From the NCBI GenBank assembly GCA_016219005.1, contig JACRCN010000068.1:32246-96245 (forward strand): a DNA stretch of 64,000 bases. Direction: 5' to 3'. A program made the translations under genes and the position numbers. The first letter of the stretch is position 1. Every line of letters begins with the position of its first letter. The notes below the pieces were generated by a model. That model worked only from the letters and a program-made list of their open reading frames with translations, was not told the DNA's origin and did not search any database. Positions 17,408 through 26,403 of the stretch are shown here, one piece after another. The stretch is from Deltaproteobacteria bacterium (lineage in GTDB: Bacteria > Desulfobacterota > Desulfobacteria > Desulfobacterales > SpSt-501).

Positions 17408-18727
17408 TCACCGGCTATCCCGGGGCTCTGAAACCGGAGCGCTCCCCGGGATGTTACCCTGCGCGTCGAAAGCGAATTCACAGGGTTCCGAAAGGATATC
17501 CATGCGGGGGTTCGCCCGGGCCTCTGCGAGAAGGGTTTCCGAGACCTCCAGCAGGTGGGCCTCGAGGGTATTTTTGATGCGCACCAACCGCACGTCGCGG
17601 AAGTCCGCAATATTGCAGGTTTTGATCGCCGCCTGGATGGCCAGTCGGTCGTTCTCAAGAACCATGGGGATTTTGACGCTCGCCGGCACGGTGGACGTGA
17701 GCGAGTTGGGGTAGGTCTCCTCGAAGCTGAATTTCCGGAAGGCCCGGTCGGTGGTGAAATCCGCGATGCCCAGGCCGTTGCCGTTACCGTGGGAGGCATC
17801 GGTGATGTCCAGGGCGGCGATGCGCGTGATGAAAGGGCCTGCCGACTTCATGTGCGGCAGGTGGAACCGGCCCACGACGTTGTTGTCGAAACCGGTCCCG
17901 GAGATGTTCTTGCCGATCTCGTCGATGATGAGAACATCCAGCCGGTCAAAGAGGATGCGCGCCTCCAGGCGCTTGGCTTCGGCCTGCAGCGCGACTTCAT
18001 CTTCCTCGATCAGCTGGGCGGGGATGGCTTCCAGGCGGCAGGTCTCGTGGTAAGCGTTCTCGACGAGAGCGATCCCGAAGAGGATCTTACCGGTCGAAAG
18101 CGCTCTCCGGCCGATCGCCACGATGTTGTCGAGCATCCGCTCCATGCCCAGTTGATGGCAGGCCTCAGCCCCCTTCTGCTTGCCGAGGCCGATCGCGATC
18201 ATTTTCATCAGGCCGCTTTCGTACGCGCCCCTGAAGGAAACATGCGGCTTGATCCGGTTCACCAGCACGATGCCGTCCGCCGCGGCGGCATAGGCGTCAA
18301 ACCAGGCCGTGAGCCCGTTTTGCGCCGTCCCCATGTCGACCACGTCCATGGTGGCGCGTATGGGCGCTCGCATGGACATCTCCGTGATGCCCATGCGAGC
18401 CAGCAGGTTCTGCTGCCCTTCGGCCGTGGCCCCGCCGTGGCTGCCCATGGCGGGAAATATGAACGGCTCGGCGCCTTTGGCCTTGAGCCCGCGGATGAGG
18501 GCCTGCAGAATCAAGGGTTGGTTGGAAATACCACGGCTGCCGACGCCGATGGCGATGCGCATGCCCGGCTGCACCCGGTCGAGGACGCGCGAACTGCGCA
18601 GTCGCTTGATGAACTCCGCTTCGACGTCGTCCAGAATGGGCCGTTCGAACTTCTGAAGGATCTTTACGACCCGCGGGATGGGGATGTCTTTCAGCAGTTT
18701 GCCGATGATGCCGGTGCCGGTAGTCAT
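17408..18727 (-). CDS. Lactate-racemase-domain (LarA-like, DUF2088) protein
   Basis: 439 aa with the LarA-type N-terminal domain: IAIGVGSRGI, FIFPAMGSHGGATAEGQ and VLVNRIKPHVSFRG. The conserved His of GSHGG and the RIKPH segment correspond to nickel-pincer cofactor and catalytic positions in LarA homologues, which racemise or epimerise 2-hydroxyacids. The exact set of catalytic residues cannot be verified by eye. It is on the minus strand downstream of a UroD-type methyltransferase and TctABC, so it may process an imported hydroxy acid. No larB, larC or larE genes for cofactor synthesis occur in the window. Confidence 0.7.
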   Translation of the reverse strand: MTTGTGIIGKLLKDIPIPRVVKILQKFERPILDDVEAEFIKRLRSSRVLDRVQPGMRIAIGVGSRGISNQPLILQALIRGLKAKGAEPFIFPAMGSHGGATAEGQQNLLARMGITEMSMRAPIRATMDVVDMGTAQNGLTAWFDAYAAAADGIVLVNRIKPHVSFRGAYESGLMKMIAIGLGKQKGAEACHQLGMERMLDNIVAIGRRALSTGKILFGIALVENAYHETCRLEAIPAQLIEEDEVALQAEAKRLEARILFDRLDVLIIDEIGKNISGTGFDNNVVGRFHLPHMKSAGPFITRIAALDITDASHGNGNGLGIADFTTDRAFRKFSFEETYPNSLTSTVPASVKIPMVLENDRLAIQAAIKTCNIADFRDVRLVRIKNTLEAHLLEVSETLLAEARANPRMDILSEPCEFAFDAQGNIPGSAPVSEPRDSR

Positions 18728-18779
18728 GGGTTGTTCCCGAATTCAACTCCTTAAGATGAATTTCGCGATGGACTCGGTT

Positions 18780-19832
18780 TCAGCGCGGTCCCAGCAGGCG
18801 CCGGAGTTTTTCTCCCAGCTCACGGGCTTCTTCGAAGGTGGCTCTCGACGTGAGGATGAAGACGCCCCGGCGACCGAAGCAGTCGAGAATTTTCCGGGTG
18901 TATTCAACGGGATCGGGCGCCTCCTGACCGTAGTCCCAGAATTTGTGCCGCAGGCTCAAGGCGACTCGCCCGACGGCCGGCTTTATGGCTTGCCAGTCGG
19001 CATTCTGCGGTATCGTCAACTCCAGCCCGCGCAAACCCGGAGTCTCCAGCATGGCTGAAACCACACGGCTGCAGTCGCCGCAGGAATGAACCACGACACC
19101 GCCGAACGCCTCGGACAACCTGGCATTATAACGGGCGGCAAACTCCCGGTACAACGCGGGCGAAAGAAGGGCCGCCGTGTCGTCGCTGATGCGCAGGCCG
19201 AACTCCGGCGGAAGGATCTCGGGTTCGTGGCCCATCGTGCAAAGGTGCCGGATCTGGGTGAGCTGCCACCTTACGTAGTCGATGGTGGCTTCGGTGATCA
19301 CCTCCAACAAGGCGTGAACTTCGCCGGGGTATTGGAGCAATGCCATCATCAGGTCGGTGTAATTCCAGATCATGGAAGCGGTCACCATCGGCGAGGCCAC
19401 GTTGACCAGGCGCAGCGGCAAAGGGCTCCTCTCCTGGAGGAAAGCCAGGCGCTTGACCATTCGCCCATAGATCGGGTTGTCCCCAGGCTGCGGCTTGCGT
19501 ATGCGCCGGGCCGCCCCCGGGTCCCGGTTGGAAACAAGGTGACCCACCCAGGGGTCGGCGTCGTCCACCGTTTTGAGAGGGCAGCCAAAAGCGGCCGCCA
19601 GATTACTGATACCCATATTGGGTTTGATGTTGGGTATGTAGAAATCGGCGATGCCGGCCTGGAGACGATGGTACTCCTCATGCCAGGCCAACTCGGCTGC
19701 GTCGTCATTGTAATAGGCGGCGGTGGCATGGTGGGGACGGCCGACCTCGATGACATAAGGGACCGTTCCGGTCTCCTCCAGGTTCCAGGTTCTTTTTATG
19801 AGATCGAGCTTTTCAGCATCGCTGATGGGCAT
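18780..19832 (-). CDS. Uroporphyrinogen-decarboxylase-family methyltransferase
   Basis: 350 aa of the URO-D superfamily (TIM barrel). The region VVVHSCGDCSRVVSAMLETPGLRGLEL resembles the zinc-binding His/Cys region of the MtaA/MtbA-type corrinoid methyltransferases (read in part). True heme-pathway HemE is unlikely because the conserved porphyrin-binding N-terminus (RQAGR) is absent. It has GGAGGAG before the ATG and lies in the same minus-strand block as TctABC and a second UroD-corrinoid fusion, so it probably transfers a methyl group between a corrinoid protein and an acceptor such as coenzyme M-like thiol or tetrahydrofolate; the partner is unproven. Confidence 0.78.
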   Translation of the reverse strand: MPISDAEKLDLIKRTWNLEETGTVPYVIEVGRPHHATAAYYNDDAAELAWHEEYHRLQAGIADFYIPNIKPNMGISNLAAAFGCPLKTVDDADPWVGHLVSNRDPGAARRIRKPQPGDNPIYGRMVKRLAFLQERSPLPLRLVNVASPMVTASMIWNYTDLMMALLQYPGEVHALLEVITEATIDYVRWQLTQIRHLCTMGHEPEILPPEFGLRISDDTAALLSPALYREFAARYNARLSEAFGGVVVHSCGDCSRVVSAMLETPGLRGLELTIPQNADWQAIKPAVGRVALSLRHKFWDYGQEAPDPVEYTRKILDCFGRRGVFILTSRATFEEARELGEKLRRLLGPR

Positions 19833-19969
19833 GACTCCTCCTGAACCGCCTGACCTCTTCGCGCGTTAAAGCGCCGGGCTTCCCGCATGGCGGCGGTGTC
19901 GAGCGCGACAATGATCCGGCGGGCGGGTCGGGTCGCACGGCCGTCGCCGCCATCGCCGCAAGGAACCGG

Positions 19970-20113
19970 AAGCTATCTCAAAAATGCATCCGACAGGCGC
20001 TCGCGGAGTTGCCCGCCTCTGAAAAATGCTCACCACCTGACGCGGTCGCGGCACTTTTTCAGCGGCGTGCGCCTTGCCCTCGGCCTATGACCTGCTGTTT
20101 TTGAGATGGCTTC
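19970..20113. repeat. MITE-like repeat, copy B (complete)
   Basis: The 144-bp unit starts GAAGCTATCTCAAAAA and ends TTTTTGAGATGGCTTC, inverted ends with 15 of 16 matches. It matches copy C (27862-28006, opposite orientation) over its full length and copy A (9037-9108) over the left half. Its right end overlaps the last base of the TAG stop of the adjacent TctC gene. Bases 19833-19969 hold nothing recognisable. Confidence 0.8.
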
Positions 20114-21093
20114 TACTGAATCGAAATATTCAAATCCTTGATGAGTTTGCCGTAGTCGCCAAAGGCTTGCTGCAAGAACTTGGTGAAGGCGGCGCTGTTC
20201 TGGTACATGATGGGTTGGTCGAGGTCCGCCATGATCTTCTTGAACTCGGCATCCTCACACACTTTTTTGAAAGTGGCTTCAAGATACTCCACCACTTCCC
20301 TGGGGGTTGCGGCCGGCGCTGCAACGCCCTTGATCGAGCCCCATGTGTAGACGTTGATCCCCTGCTCCTTGAGGGTGGGCACATTCGGCAGCGAGGAATC
20401 GCGCTCGGGCAAGGCCACCGCCAGCGGCTTGAAGCGGCCGGCCTTGATGTGGGGCATGACCTCCGAAGGGTGCCCGCCGCCGATCATCACGTGCCCGCCG
20501 GCAAGTGTAGTCACGGCATCCGCGCCCCCGGCGAAGGGCACGGTCACGATGTTGATACCCGCTGCCTTTCCGAGCGCAGTGATGCTGATGTCGACCGCAC
20601 CGGCCTTGGTGGACACCGAGGACGTGACGGGCTTGCCCTCCTTCTTGGCCCACGCCACCATGTCCTTAATGCTGTTGAACTCCGATTTGGCCCCCGTGCA
20701 GATCACGACGGAATGGATGGACAGCCGCGAAACGGCCACCAGGTCCTTGTAGGGGTCGTAAGGCATTTTCTGCAGGTGCGGCATGACCACGTCGTGCCCC
20801 GAACCGTAGCCGAGGAAGAGCGTGTAACCATCGGGCTTGGACCGGACGACAAACTCCGTGCCTACGACCCCGCCGCCGCCGGGCTTGTTGATAAGGACCA
20901 TGGGCTGGGGCGAATACTTGGGCCAGATTTTCTCAACGGCCCGTCCCAGCAGGTCCGTGGAACCCCCGGCCGAGAATGGGACGATGATGGTGATCGGTTT
21001 GGACGGGAATTTATCCTGGGTGAATGCAGCCCCCGGGACCGTCAAGGCTGCGACCAACGCGATGATGAAGCTGCGGATAACCATTCGTTTCAT
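20113..21093 (-). CDS. tctC: TctC/Bug-family periplasmic substrate-binding protein, copy 1
   Basis: 326 aa with a signal peptide (hydrophobic residues 6-22, cleavage near AAFTQ) and the Bug fold: PSKPITIIVPFSAGGSTDLL and KPGGGGVVGTEFV contact the carboxylates of the ligand. It is the soluble receptor of the tripartite tricarboxylate transporter encoded upstream on the same strand. It shares most of its length with the neighbouring copy 2 and is a tandem duplicate. A strong AAAGGAG site precedes the ATG. Ligands of the family are mono-, di- and tricarboxylates, aromatic acids or amino acids. Confidence 0.9.
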   Translation of the reverse strand: MKRMVIRSFIIALVAALTVPGAAFTQDKFPSKPITIIVPFSAGGSTDLLGRAVEKIWPKYSPQPMVLINKPGGGGVVGTEFVVRSKPDGYTLFLGYGSGHDVVMPHLQKMPYDPYKDLVAVSRLSIHSVVICTGAKSEFNSIKDMVAWAKKEGKPVTSSVSTKAGAVDISITALGKAAGINIVTVPFAGGADAVTTLAGGHVMIGGGHPSEVMPHIKAGRFKPLAVALPERDSSLPNVPTLKEQGINVYTWGSIKGVAAPAATPREVVEYLEATFKKVCEDAEFKKIMADLDQPIMYQNSAAFTKFLQQAFGDYGKLIKDLNISIQ

Positions 21094-21221
21094 GCGGTTG
21101 CTCCTTTCGGGTTAATGAAGGAAGAGGGAATGACGTCTATCCGGTCCTATCGGCGGCTGTAAGTCGATCCGCCGGAAGTACACCGCCCCATATTACCTGA
21201 TTCGGCCGGTACTTGACAACG

Positions 21222-22202
21222 CTACTGGATCGTAATGTTCAATTCCTTGATCAGCTTGCCGTAGTCGGCATGCACTTCCTGCAGGAACTTCGCAAAATCG
21301 GCGCCGTTCAGGTACATGATCGGCTGGTCGAGATCCGCCATGATCTTCTTGAACTCCTCGTCCGCGGTCACTTTTTTCAATGTTGCCTCGAGATACGCGA
21401 CAACCTCTTTGGGAGTCGCGGCCGGTGCACCAATCCCTTTGACGGAGCCCCACGTCGAAACGTTGATGCCCAACTCTTTGAGGGTGGGGATATTCGGCAG
21501 CGAAGGATCGCGCTGGGGCAGGGCCACCGCCAGCGGCTTGAAGCGGCCGGCCTTGATGTGCGGCGCAACCTCTGATGGATGCCCGGCCCCGAGCATCACA
21601 TGTCCGCCGGCAAGTGCGGTCACAGCCTCCGCGCCTCCCGCGAAAGGCACCGTCACGATGTTGACTCCGGCTGCCTTCGCTATGGCCGTGATGGTGATGT
21701 CCTGCGCACCGGCCTTCATGGACACGGAGGTGGTGATCGGCTTGTTCTCCTTCTTGGACCACGCGATCATGTCCGGCAGGCTGTTGAACTCAGACTTGGT
21801 CCCGGTCACCACTACGACGGAGTGGACCGAGATCCGAGCGATCGCAACTAGATCCTTGTAGGGGTCGTAGGGCATCTTCTGGAGGTGTGGCATGACAATG
21901 TCGTGCCCCGAGCCGTAGCCAAGGTACAACGTGTAGCCGTCGGGTTTGGACCGGACGACAAACTCCGTTGCAACAACACCGGCGCCCCCGGGTTTGTTGA
22001 CCACCACCAGCGGCTGGGGACAATACTTGGGCCAGACCTTCTCGATCGCGCGGCTCATCAGGTCGGTGGACCCGCCGGCAGAGGCCGGTACGATGCCGTT
22101 GATCGGTTTGGACGGATATTTGTCCTGTGCCGACACCGTGCCCGCGAGCATAAGGGTTGCAACCAACGCGGTGAAAAAACTACTGATGAGAAATCGCTTC
22201 AT
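21222..22202 (-). CDS. tctC: TctC/Bug-family periplasmic substrate-binding protein, copy 2
   Basis: 326 aa, same length as copy 1 and alike along the whole protein, with a signal peptide ending near VSAQD. PSKPINGIVPASAGGSTDLM replaces the ITIIVPF of copy 1, so the first ligand loop differs and the two receptors may bind different carboxylates while feeding one TctAB pump. Identical C-terminal architecture (YGKLIKELNITIQ versus YGKLIKDLNISIQ) indicates recent duplication. AAAGGAGGG precedes the ATG. Confidence 0.9.
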   Translation of the reverse strand: MKRFLISSFFTALVATLMLAGTVSAQDKYPSKPINGIVPASAGGSTDLMSRAIEKVWPKYCPQPLVVVNKPGGAGVVATEFVVRSKPDGYTLYLGYGSGHDIVMPHLQKMPYDPYKDLVAIARISVHSVVVVTGTKSEFNSLPDMIAWSKKENKPITTSVSMKAGAQDITITAIAKAAGVNIVTVPFAGGAEAVTALAGGHVMLGAGHPSEVAPHIKAGRFKPLAVALPQRDPSLPNIPTLKELGINVSTWGSVKGIGAPAATPKEVVAYLEATLKKVTADEEFKKIMADLDQPIMYLNGADFAKFLQEVHADYGKLIKELNITIQ

Positions 22203-22249
22203 ACACTCCCTCCTTTAATCCTTAATGAAGATGGAAGTCGGCCTCCGGG

Positions 22250-23761
22250 TCAGGCCGCCTTTTGAGCCTTGGAACAACGGCCCGTGCGGCGAATCGCAAG
22301 AACCGCCTGACCGACGATAAAGATCGCAAATAAAGCAACTATGGTCGACGATATGGGGCGGGTGACAAAAATCGAAAAGCTGCCTCCGGACATGAGCAGC
22401 GACTGCCGCATGGAGCCCTCGATCATGGGGCCCAGGATGAAAGCCAAAGGCAGGGGTCCGGCCTCGATTTTGAGTTTGCGAAGAACATACCCCAGAACGC
22501 CGAACGCGATCAGGGCGTAGAGATCGAAGGCCTGATTGGCGATGCTGTAGGAGCCGATCGCCGTGAAGAGGATCACCACCGGTGCGAGGATGCCGTAAGG
22601 CACCCGCAGCAACTGCACCCAGATCCCGACCAGCGGCAGGTTAAGGATGATGAGCATGATGTTGCCGATATACATGGATGCGATCACGCCCCAGAACACG
22701 TCGGGATGCTCGACGATCAGGAAGGGGCCGGGCTTGACCCCCTTGATGAGCAGACAGGCAAAAATCATGGCGATGGCCGCATTCCCGGGAATTCCCAGAG
22801 TGAGCAGGGGAATGAAGGATGAACTCGAGGCGGCATTGTTGGCGGCTTCGGGCCCGGCGACCCCTTCGATCGCGCCATGACCGAACTCCTCCGGATGTTT
22901 GGAGACTTTCTTTTCAACGGCATAGGACAGGAGCGATGAAATGACCGCACCGCCGCCGGGGATGATGCCGATGAAAAAACCTATCAGCGTGCCCCGCAGG
23001 ATCGCCATGCGCGATTTGGCCCAATCCGCCATCCTGGGGAACACCTGTCCCACCCTGGTGGTGACGATCTCGACGTTGCCCTGCTGCTCCAGGTTGTAGA
23101 AGATTTCCCCCAGGCCGAAAACGCCCACGGCGAGCGTTACGAAATCGAAACCGCTTTGGAGCTCGGTCACACCGAAATCAAACCGGCTTTTGCCTGAAAT
23201 GGGGTCGATGCCGACGGTCCCGAAAAGCAGCCCCAGGACCATGATGATAAGTCCCTTGGTGACCGATTCGCCCGAAAGGGTCACCGCCATCAACAGGCCC
23301 AGGAGCGCAAGTGCGAACTTCTCCGGCGGCCCGAAGCTCAATGCGAACTCCGCGATGGGGGGCGCGAAAAGGGTAAGGCCGACCACGGCCACCGAGCCGG
23401 CGATGAAGGAGCCGATGGCGGCGATCCCCAATGCCGGGCCCGCCTGCCCCTTCTGGGCCATCTTGTAGCCGTCGATGCAGGTCACCACCGATGCGGCCTC
23501 GCCCGGCAAATTGAGCAGGATCGAGGTCGTCGACCCGCCGTACATGGCCCCGTAGTAAATGCCGGCCATCATGATGACGGCGGCAACCGGAGAGGCGATC
23601 GAATACGTGATCGGCAGAAGCAGCGCAATGGTGGCGGCAGGTCCTAACCCGGGCAGCACTCCCACGGCGGTCCCGATCAGGGCACCCAGCAAGGCGAACA
23701 GAAGGTTCATCGGCGTCAATGCGATGAAGAATCCTGAAATTATCCCATCGAAGATGCCCAT
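22250..23761 (-). CDS. tctA: Tripartite tricarboxylate transporter, large permease TctA
   Basis: 503 aa with about eleven to twelve membrane helices. The family signatures GVLPGLGPAATIALLLPITY and YGGSTTSILLNLPGEA are present near the N-terminus, and GIIPGGGAVISSLLSY and FIPLLTLGIPGNAAIAM form the matching inverted half. It forms the transport channel with TctB, driven by an ion gradient, with TctC as receptor. GGGAGGAG lies upstream. It is encoded between tctB and the two tctC genes. Confidence 0.95.
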   Translation of the reverse strand: MGIFDGIISGFFIALTPMNLLFALLGALIGTAVGVLPGLGPAATIALLLPITYSIASPVAAVIMMAGIYYGAMYGGSTTSILLNLPGEAASVVTCIDGYKMAQKGQAGPALGIAAIGSFIAGSVAVVGLTLFAPPIAEFALSFGPPEKFALALLGLLMAVTLSGESVTKGLIIMVLGLLFGTVGIDPISGKSRFDFGVTELQSGFDFVTLAVGVFGLGEIFYNLEQQGNVEIVTTRVGQVFPRMADWAKSRMAILRGTLIGFFIGIIPGGGAVISSLLSYAVEKKVSKHPEEFGHGAIEGVAGPEAANNAASSSSFIPLLTLGIPGNAAIAMIFACLLIKGVKPGPFLIVEHPDVFWGVIASMYIGNIMLIILNLPLVGIWVQLLRVPYGILAPVVILFTAIGSYSIANQAFDLYALIAFGVLGYVLRKLKIEAGPLPLAFILGPMIEGSMRQSLLMSGGSFSIFVTRPISSTIVALFAIFIVGQAVLAIRRTGRCSKAQKAA

Positions 23762-23779
23762 ATCGGGATCTCCTCCCTG

Positions 23780-24301
23780 TCAGGAGAGCAGCGGATTGGA
23801 TGGCAGCTCGACATGCAGCAGGTATCTGAAAAGCGTGTACATGGCGGCTGTGCAGAGTGCGGTAATAATGATCGCTTTCAGCCAGCGTTGCCGCTCGACG
23901 ACCACCTGCCAGCCGAGCATGAACACCAGGGTGGCAGCCAGAAACCCGATCCGTTCGAACAAACAGGCATAGGCAAGGGTGGCTGCAAACGCCAGGCACA
24001 GTTTGACCCGCGAGCCCGGCAAGCGAGCCGGTTCTGCCTCACAGACCGCCGCCAGCGGGTCTCCGGCATTTTCGACCTGGGGTGGAGATTTGAACAGAAT
24101 GGTTTGGAGGCGCCAGACGAACCCTAATGCAACGAGAGCAAGCCCGCAGAGAAACGGCAGGAAGCCGGCGCCCGGTGAAATCAGGATGCCGATCCTGAGG
24201 GAATAATAGGAGTGGTAAACGACGAAAATGCCCAAAGCGATAACGACAAGGTTGGTGACATTATCCGACTTGCTCATCCCGGGCCTCGACGGTGGTTGCA
24301 T
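23780..24301 (-). CDS. tctB: Tripartite tricarboxylate transporter, small subunit TctB
   Basis: About 173 aa with four membrane helices in the TctB layout (VVIALGIFVVYHSYYSL; FLPFLCGLALVALGFVW; LAFAATLAYACLFERIGFLAATLVFMLGW; IITALCTAAMYTLFRYLL, each read in part). Start uncertain: ATG at 24301 follows GCGAGGT, ATG at 24277 follows GAGG, and ATG at 24364 overlaps the stop of the upstream methyltransferase gene (ATGA). The gene order, methyltransferase-corrinoid fusion, tctB, tctA, tctC, tctC, implies one transcript. Confidence 0.85.
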   Translation of the reverse strand: MQPPSRPGMSKSDNVTNLVVIALGIFVVYHSYYSLRIGILISPGAGFLPFLCGLALVALGFVWRLQTILFKSPPQVENAGDPLAAVCEAEPARLPGSRVKLCLAFAATLAYACLFERIGFLAATLVFMLGWQVVVERQRWLKAIIITALCTAAMYTLFRYLLHVELPSNPLLS

Positions 24302-24356
24302 GGACGACCTCGCAAGACTTGCCTGCCCTGATTTTTCGCGTTGCACTGGAAGCTTT

Positions 24357-26264
24357 TCATCCAATCAAGCTGCGGACGAGGTCGATGGCTTCGGCGGCGT
24401 CCCTGGCATAGCCGTCGGCGCCGATGTCGTCGGCGAAATTCCGGTTAACGGGGGCCCCGCCGATGATGACCTTTACGCCCTCGCGAATCCCGGCCTGCGA
24501 CAGGGCCGCGATCACCTTGCGCATTTCGGGCATGGTGGTGGTGAGCAGGGCGGACAAGGCCAGGACCTGCGGCCGTTCGCCGGCAACTTTTTTTACAAAG
24601 GCATCGACCGCAACGTTGATTCCCAGATCCACCACGTTGAAGCCCACGCCGCGCAGCATGGTCGCGACCATGTTCTTGCCGATGTCGTGCATGTCGCCCT
24701 TGACGGTGCCGATCAGGATCTTGCCTCCCGCGCGTTTGTCTTTTTCAGCCAGATACGGCTCCAGAAAGAGCACGGCCGCGTTCATGGCCCGGGCGGCCGC
24801 CAGCACCTCCGGTATGAAGACGGTACCGTTCTTGAATGCCTCGTTGAGGCTTTCCATGGCGGCCACCATTCCCAGGTCGATGATGTCCTTGGGGGCGACC
24901 TTCCGCTGCAACAGTTCCTTGACCTGTCCGATGAGCTCCTGCTCCCGGCCGTCGAGGACCGCCTGGCGGATGTTTGCGAAGCGGGTGTTCCGCGGGGCCG
25001 GCGCAGGTTGCTTTTGAGCGAGTACCCTGGCGGCCGCCCCGGTATCGACCGGGTTGAATGCACCGGCCTGCAGCGGCAGGCGGCCTTTCTCCCCGACCAT
25101 GTCGCCGATGCGGACCAGGCGTTCGAAATCGGCATCCGGCGGGGTGGTGTCCGCAATGCCAAGGATGAACCTGCGGCCATCGCCGATTCCGGAGAAAAGC
25201 CCGTCCATGAAGCCCTGAAACTGTTCATCGGGGGTGAGCTGCGGCAGCAGCAGGTTGGAGGGGACTCCGCCGAAAATGGTGATGCGGTCGCTCCAGCGCC
25301 GGTAGTACTCCTGGATGGTGACCTTGGTCATGGGCGCCGGGCAGACCGCTTCGGCGACATCCATGCCCGACTCGTGCAGGAGGTCCATCAGGCCGAGATT
25401 CTCGCCGTCGGTGTGGCAGAGGACCCGGATGTTTTTGGGGCCTAGAACCTCCTTGGCCTTCCGGATCCAGGGCACGAAGTGTTGGGCGAACATCGGCGGG
25501 AAGGTGAGCATGTCGTCGAAGTTCGAACCCCATTGGATGACCTCGGCCGGTGAATCCGCGACAATGCGCAACGCCTTCGCATACAAAGGGGCCAGGGCAT
25601 CGGCCAGGTCGAGTCGTTCAGGCTGGTGGTCGCGGTAATAATGGAAGAACTCGGTCGCGTCCAAAAAGTATTTCTGGATGTGGTGAAGCGGGCCGGCTGC
25701 CACGGTGAAAGCCGTCACCGGCAGGCCGTTCTCGGCCACCTCGGCCTGGTGGGCTGCGAAGGCTTCGTAGTTGGCCACGACATCCATGTTTTCAAACACA
25801 CCGGCCAGCCGCATCAGGTCATCCGGGGTCTTGACGGCATGCTCTTCGATCCAGGGCACGGAAGTGCCCGAGCGCCGCATTTCCGGGCTGTAAACGGTGC
25901 AGGTGGTGATGGAGCCCTTGGCGGTGGTGTAACGGATGCGCGTGCGGTCGCCTTCGCGCCTGGTTTCGATCTTGACCTGGTCGGAGAACGCGAAGTGCGC
26001 CACGTACTCCTTCATGAAGTGGACCCCCAGGGCCCGGTGCAGCATGGCATCGGGGTTGGGCTGGCGCAGGTGATCCGCAACCACCTTGTGCAGGGCCCAG
26101 CCTTCGGAAAGCGCTATCTGGTCCCTGGTCCTGCCCTGATGTCGTTGAGGCAGAGTGCCGTTCAGGGAGTTGGCATTGTACCACAGGTCGATGCGGGGCG
26201 CGTATGGGATGTGGTCGGGCATGTCGCCCAGTACCGCCGTAAGCAATCGCTGTCGATGATTCAT
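24357..26264 (-). CDS. UroD-type methyltransferase fused to a corrinoid-binding protein
   Basis: 635 aa. Residues 1-385 form a URO-D-type methyltransferase barrel; LCHTDGENLGLMDLLHESGMD and NLLLPQLTP fit the family. Residues ~430-510 match the helical cap of MtbC/MtmC-type corrinoid proteins and 515-635 the Rossmann domain, with GDMHDIGKN at 523-531 holding the cobalt-ligand His526. Methyltransferases and corrinoid proteins are usually separate polypeptides; here they are joined, so methyl transfer between substrate, cobalt and acceptor could occur within one chain. It heads the minus-strand operon that includes TctABC, suggesting demethylation of an imported methylated acid. The methyl donor is unknown. 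Confidence 0.85.
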   Translation of the reverse strand: MNHRQRLLTAVLGDMPDHIPYAPRIDLWYNANSLNGTLPQRHQGRTRDQIALSEGWALHKVVADHLRQPNPDAMLHRALGVHFMKEYVAHFAFSDQVKIETRREGDRTRIRYTTAKGSITTCTVYSPEMRRSGTSVPWIEEHAVKTPDDLMRLAGVFENMDVVANYEAFAAHQAEVAENGLPVTAFTVAAGPLHHIQKYFLDATEFFHYYRDHQPERLDLADALAPLYAKALRIVADSPAEVIQWGSNFDDMLTFPPMFAQHFVPWIRKAKEVLGPKNIRVLCHTDGENLGLMDLLHESGMDVAEAVCPAPMTKVTIQEYYRRWSDRITIFGGVPSNLLLPQLTPDEQFQGFMDGLFSGIGDGRRFILGIADTTPPDADFERLVRIGDMVGEKGRLPLQAGAFNPVDTGAAARVLAQKQPAPAPRNTRFANIRQAVLDGREQELIGQVKELLQRKVAPKDIIDLGMVAAMESLNEAFKNGTVFIPEVLAAARAMNAAVLFLEPYLAEKDKRAGGKILIGTVKGDMHDIGKNMVATMLRGVGFNVVDLGINVAVDAFVKKVAGERPQVLALSALLTTTMPEMRKVIAALSQAGIREGVKVIIGGAPVNRNFADDIGADGYARDAAEAIDLVRSLIG

Positions 26265-26329
26265 CAGCGCTCGATTCTCCCCGCGGAAAGACCACTATCG
26301 GAAACGGATGATTTATTGGAGTTGGTTAA

Positions 26330-26394
26330 ATAATACCATATGTATTTTTTATGTCAATAAAATAATTGACAAGATAGCTTTGATGGTATACAAT
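26330..26394. promoter_or_regulatory. Divergent promoters with shared palindrome (methyltransferase operon / GntR operon)
   Basis: Minus strand: TTGACA (26357-26352), 16 bp, TATTAT (26335-26330). Plus strand: TTGACA (26366-26371), 17 bp, TACAAT (26389-26394). The two -35 boxes are part of an exact inverted repeat TGTCAAT-N6-ATTGACA (26352-26358 and 26365-26371), and TGGTAT occurs near each -10. The layout suits simultaneous repression of both directions by the GntR protein encoded next to it. Operator identity is inferred. Confidence 0.65.
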
Positions 26395-26403
26395 TTTGGC
26401 GTC

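Noticed and set aside
18780..19832. Heme-pathway uroporphyrinogen decarboxylase (hemE)
   Set aside because: The conserved N-terminal porphyrin-binding segment is not present and the neighbourhood is catabolic, so the methyltransferase branch is the better reading.
3207..26394. TGGTAT motif near four promoters (3207-3215, 4837-4842, 26330-26338, 26384-26389) as one shared operator
   Set aside because: TGG followed by a -10 box is expected from the extended -10 promoter element, so the similarity does not need a common regulator.
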